This document shows positions 62,594-64,000 of a stretch of DNA of 64,000 nucleotides, in pieces. Under the pieces are notes generated by a model that had not been told where the DNA came from, did no database searches, and saw only the letters and a list, made by a program, of their open reading frames with translations. The stretch comes from Herminiimonas contaminans (GTDB lineage: Bacteria > Pseudomonadota > Gammaproteobacteria > Burkholderiales > Burkholderiaceae_D). A program made the position numbers and the translations under genes. The stretch spans positions 102,267 through 166,266 of the forward strand of contig NZ_JADOEL010000007.1 in NCBI RefSeq assembly GCF_015645465.1. Direction: 5' to 3'. Positions within the stretch are counted from its first letter, which is position 1. Each line of letters begins with the position of its first letter.

Positions 62594-63487
62594 CTAACGC
62601 ACCTCGCAATCGACCGCATTGGATTTAGGAGCGTTACTTGTTCCTGATACGGGAGGAGGCGCGCTAAACGCCGGTGGTAGCGTAACTTGCAAGCCCGGGT
62701 TTTTCGGCACAAGCACTGGCGCCTGTCTCGGATTCGGTGTAAAGCCGAACTGTCCGGCCGAAAAATTCTGCGCCCCTCCCGTATTTGTCACGGCAATCAA
62801 ACCATCAATTACCTGCACATACAAACCCGGCGGCAACGGTGGCGTTGAACCAGTAGCGGTCGGCGTCACTCCTGTGGGCAAAGGTATATTGAGTTGCGCC
62901 AGCAGCAAAGGCTGGATAACTGCAGGTGCTGGCATGTCGCTACGTGTCGCTTGCATGGATACATCAAGTGCTGCGGTGCTCGCCAACAAATATGCGTGGC
63001 GCGCAGCCGCGACTGCTTCCGCTGTCGGCTTGACATACTGCACGATCACATTCGCGGCTTGCATGTTGATACTGGCACTTGGCGTCACCATCTGCACGCT
63101 GTCCTTGCTGCGCTTGCCGAGCAAACCCGCATTGGAACGTACGCCACCTTGTACCAGCGTGAAGGCAACACTATCTGCCACAGGCTTGGCCGCGTCGTAC
63201 GAGAACTTATCAATGGTCAGCGTGGTATCCGGCTGCAAGATGAGCGTGCTGCCGTCGCTGAATCTGACTTGTGCATAACCCTTACCCTGGGTGGATAAAG
63301 TATCACCCGCTTCTACCGATGACTTCGCACCCAGCACGCGCATGCTGCCGTTTGCTTTCTTTGCCAGCAAGGATCCACTCAACAACGTGACCTTGCCGAC
63401 TTCTGCCGCCTGAACCACTGTTGCTGTACACAAGACGGCCAGCAACAGGGCTGACTTAATTACAGTACATTTTTTTGGTCGGTTCAT
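62594..63487 (-). CDS. FecR-domain periplasmic protein
   Basis: This 297-aa protein has a signal peptide (VIKSALLLAVLCTATVVQAAE) and a FecR domain (residues about 30-130) with LLAKKANGSMRVLGAKSSVEAGDTLSTQG, YAQVRFSDGSTLILQPDTTLTI and a Ser/Gly-rich turn. A proline-rich C-terminal half carries a further hydrophobic strand (GLYVQVIDGLIAV). Such stand-alone FecR proteins are exported and often lie next to surface adhesin genes. The ATG at 63487 gives a good signal peptide. Its 5' end overlaps the 3' end of the upstream Pro/Ser/Lys-rich frame by 32 bp. Confidence 0.85.
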   Translation of the reverse strand: MNRPKKCTVIKSALLLAVLCTATVVQAAEVGKVTLLSGSLLAKKANGSMRVLGAKSSVEAGDTLSTQGKGYAQVRFSDGSTLILQPDTTLTIDKFSYDAAKPVADSVAFTLVQGGVRSNAGLLGKRSKDSVQMVTPSASINMQAANVIVQYVKPTAEAVAAARHAYLLASTAALDVSMQATRSDMPAPAVIQPLLLAQLNIPLPTGVTPTATGSTPPLPPGLYVQVIDGLIAVTNTGGAQNFSAGQFGFTPNPRQAPVLVPKNPGLQVTLPPAFSAPPPVSGTSNAPKSNAVDCEVR

Positions 63488-63836
63488 TTTTAGTTCCACT
63501 CTTGTCATTGGATGCGACTTCTTTGGTGTCGGCTTTCTTGTCATCGGATTTTTTTTCATCTGGCGTCGAGCTACTTGCAGATGGTCCCGAACCGCCAGAT
63601 GAACTATCGCCTTGTTTTTTAGTATCGAGGAAAGCTAGCTGATCGAAATCAGTCTTAGGTGTAGATGAATTAATCGTCTTGATGATTTCATTGCTTGCCT
63701 GCTGTATAGGCTTGACTGGTTCACTGGCGGTCGGTGGTGATAGCACCTGGCACAAGGCCGAGTTGGGAGCGATGGTACAGATGTCAGCGGAAGGAGGAGG
63801 TGAAGGTGGATTCGTACTCGAATCTCGAATGGTCAC
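63456..63836 (-). CDS. Pro/Ser/Lys-rich protein, possibly the 3' remnant of a large adhesin
   Basis: The 126-residue frame from a GTG (63836) starts with a proline-rich stretch (NPPSPPPSADICTIAPNSALC), then QVLSPPTASEPVKPIQQASNEII. It ends with a low-complexity Ser/Asp/Lys tail and KKMYCN. I remember this tail at the end of very large filamentous-haemagglutinin-like proteins that precede a FecR gene. Upstream the frame stays open (TGSNGGLVRSNNGGTV) and then loses protein-like character around 63895, where a divergent gene begins. GGAGGT before the GTG could allow independent translation. Truncated relic and small real gene are both possible. Confidence 0.5.
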   Translation of the reverse strand: MTIRDSSTNPPSPPPSADICTIAPNSALCQVLSPPTASEPVKPIQQASNEIIKTINSSTPKTDFDQLAFLDTKKQGDSSSGGSGPSASSSTPDEKKSDDKKADTKEVASNDKSGTKNEPTKKMYCN

Positions 63837-63932
63837 CGTACCTCCGTTATTGGAGCGAACCAGCCCGCCGTTGGAGCCTGTCAGATTTTTTGTGTGCCGA
63901 AGGTCATGAGATGATACCGAAAGGGAAACACC

Positions 63933-64000
63933 ATGACTACATCGATGAGCACAGTAAAAAAGCCCAAGAAACCGAAAGCCCTCAAACTTTTTTCCGACGA
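63933..64000 (+). CDS. Start of a lysine-rich protein, cut by the window edge
   Basis: An ATG at 63933 with AAAGGGAAACACC upstream opens a frame reading MTTSMSTVKKPKKPKALKLF before the window ends. The basic N-terminus does not identify a family. It is divergent from the FecR/adhesin-remnant genes. Only 22 codons are visible, so this rests on the ribosome-binding site and the open frame. Confidence 0.5.
   Translation, partial: MTTSMSTVKKPKKPKALKLFSD

Noticed and set aside
63837..64000. Upstream extension of the Pro/Ser/Lys-rich minus-strand frame to the window edge
   Set aside because: The frame has no stop, but beyond about 63895 it has no start codon and its residues look random, while the opposite strand has a good ribosome-binding site and ATG.

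Overview
The window looks like chromosomal DNA of a Gram-negative betaproteobacterium. The protein repertoire (CreA, DUF2946, PCuAC, OmpW, a complete Wsp cluster, and several short proteins I associate with Burkholderiales) best suits Oxalobacteraceae near Herminiimonas/Janthinobacterium. That placement is inference from family resemblance, not a database match. Genes are densely packed on both strands. I saw no rRNA, tRNA, CRISPR array, phage or intact insertion sequence.

Layout. 1-4.1 kb: an AI-2E-type permease cut by the window edge, creA with a long perfect inverted repeat in its leader, then small enzymes (monooxygenase-fold protein, thioesterase, VOC protein) and a YjdF-type membrane protein. 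4.4-9.4 kb: a probable copper-uptake cluster (DUF2946, small membrane protein, PCuAC chaperone, TonB-dependent receptor, PepSY membrane protein). 9.5-12.9 kb: an orphan ParA overlapped convergently by a 69-aa protein, a PQQ-type sugar dehydrogenase and small proteins. 13-17.9 kb: a PmrAB-like two-component system, a phosphoethanolamine transferase and an acyltransferase, all suggesting envelope modification. 18.6-26.2 kb: a TetR-controlled tripartite RND drug-efflux operon that runs on into a PIG-L deacetylase.

26.2-31 kb: a vitamin-uptake locus. A PnuC-type transporter and a NadR-like kinase are convergent with a TonB-dependent receptor whose leader carries a clear TPP riboswitch, so the receptor is predicted to import thiamin. 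An intergenic palindrome-rich repeat lies between them. 31-37 kb: a GreB-like factor lacking the usual acidic tip, a YcaQ-family glycosylase, a tautomerase, a class II aldolase, and ahpC-ahpF with a strong hairpin between them. 37-44.5 kb: a PAS-GGDEF cyclase, OmpW, PncB with an FNR-like palindrome touching its start codon, a chemoreceptor with an extra C-terminal Cache-like domain, and a D-threonine aldolase-type enzyme. 44.5-52.8 kb: a second tripartite RND operon whose last two genes are a heavy-metal-type CusRS pair, with a perfect CusR-like box upstream of the pump.

53.9-62.3 kb: the complete wspABCDEFR surface-sensing cluster that ends in a diguanylate cyclase. wspB is split by a one-base frameshift. 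62.3-64 kb: a hidden small lipoprotein gene, a FecR-domain protein, what looks like the 3' remnant of a large secreted adhesin, and the start of a divergent lysine-rich protein.

The strongest items for follow-up are the thiamin riboswitch/TonB/PnuC/NadR locus, the wspB frameshift, the metal-type sensor tied to a drug-type pump, the chemoreceptor's C-terminal Cache-like domain and the 25-bp perfect inverted repeat before creA.
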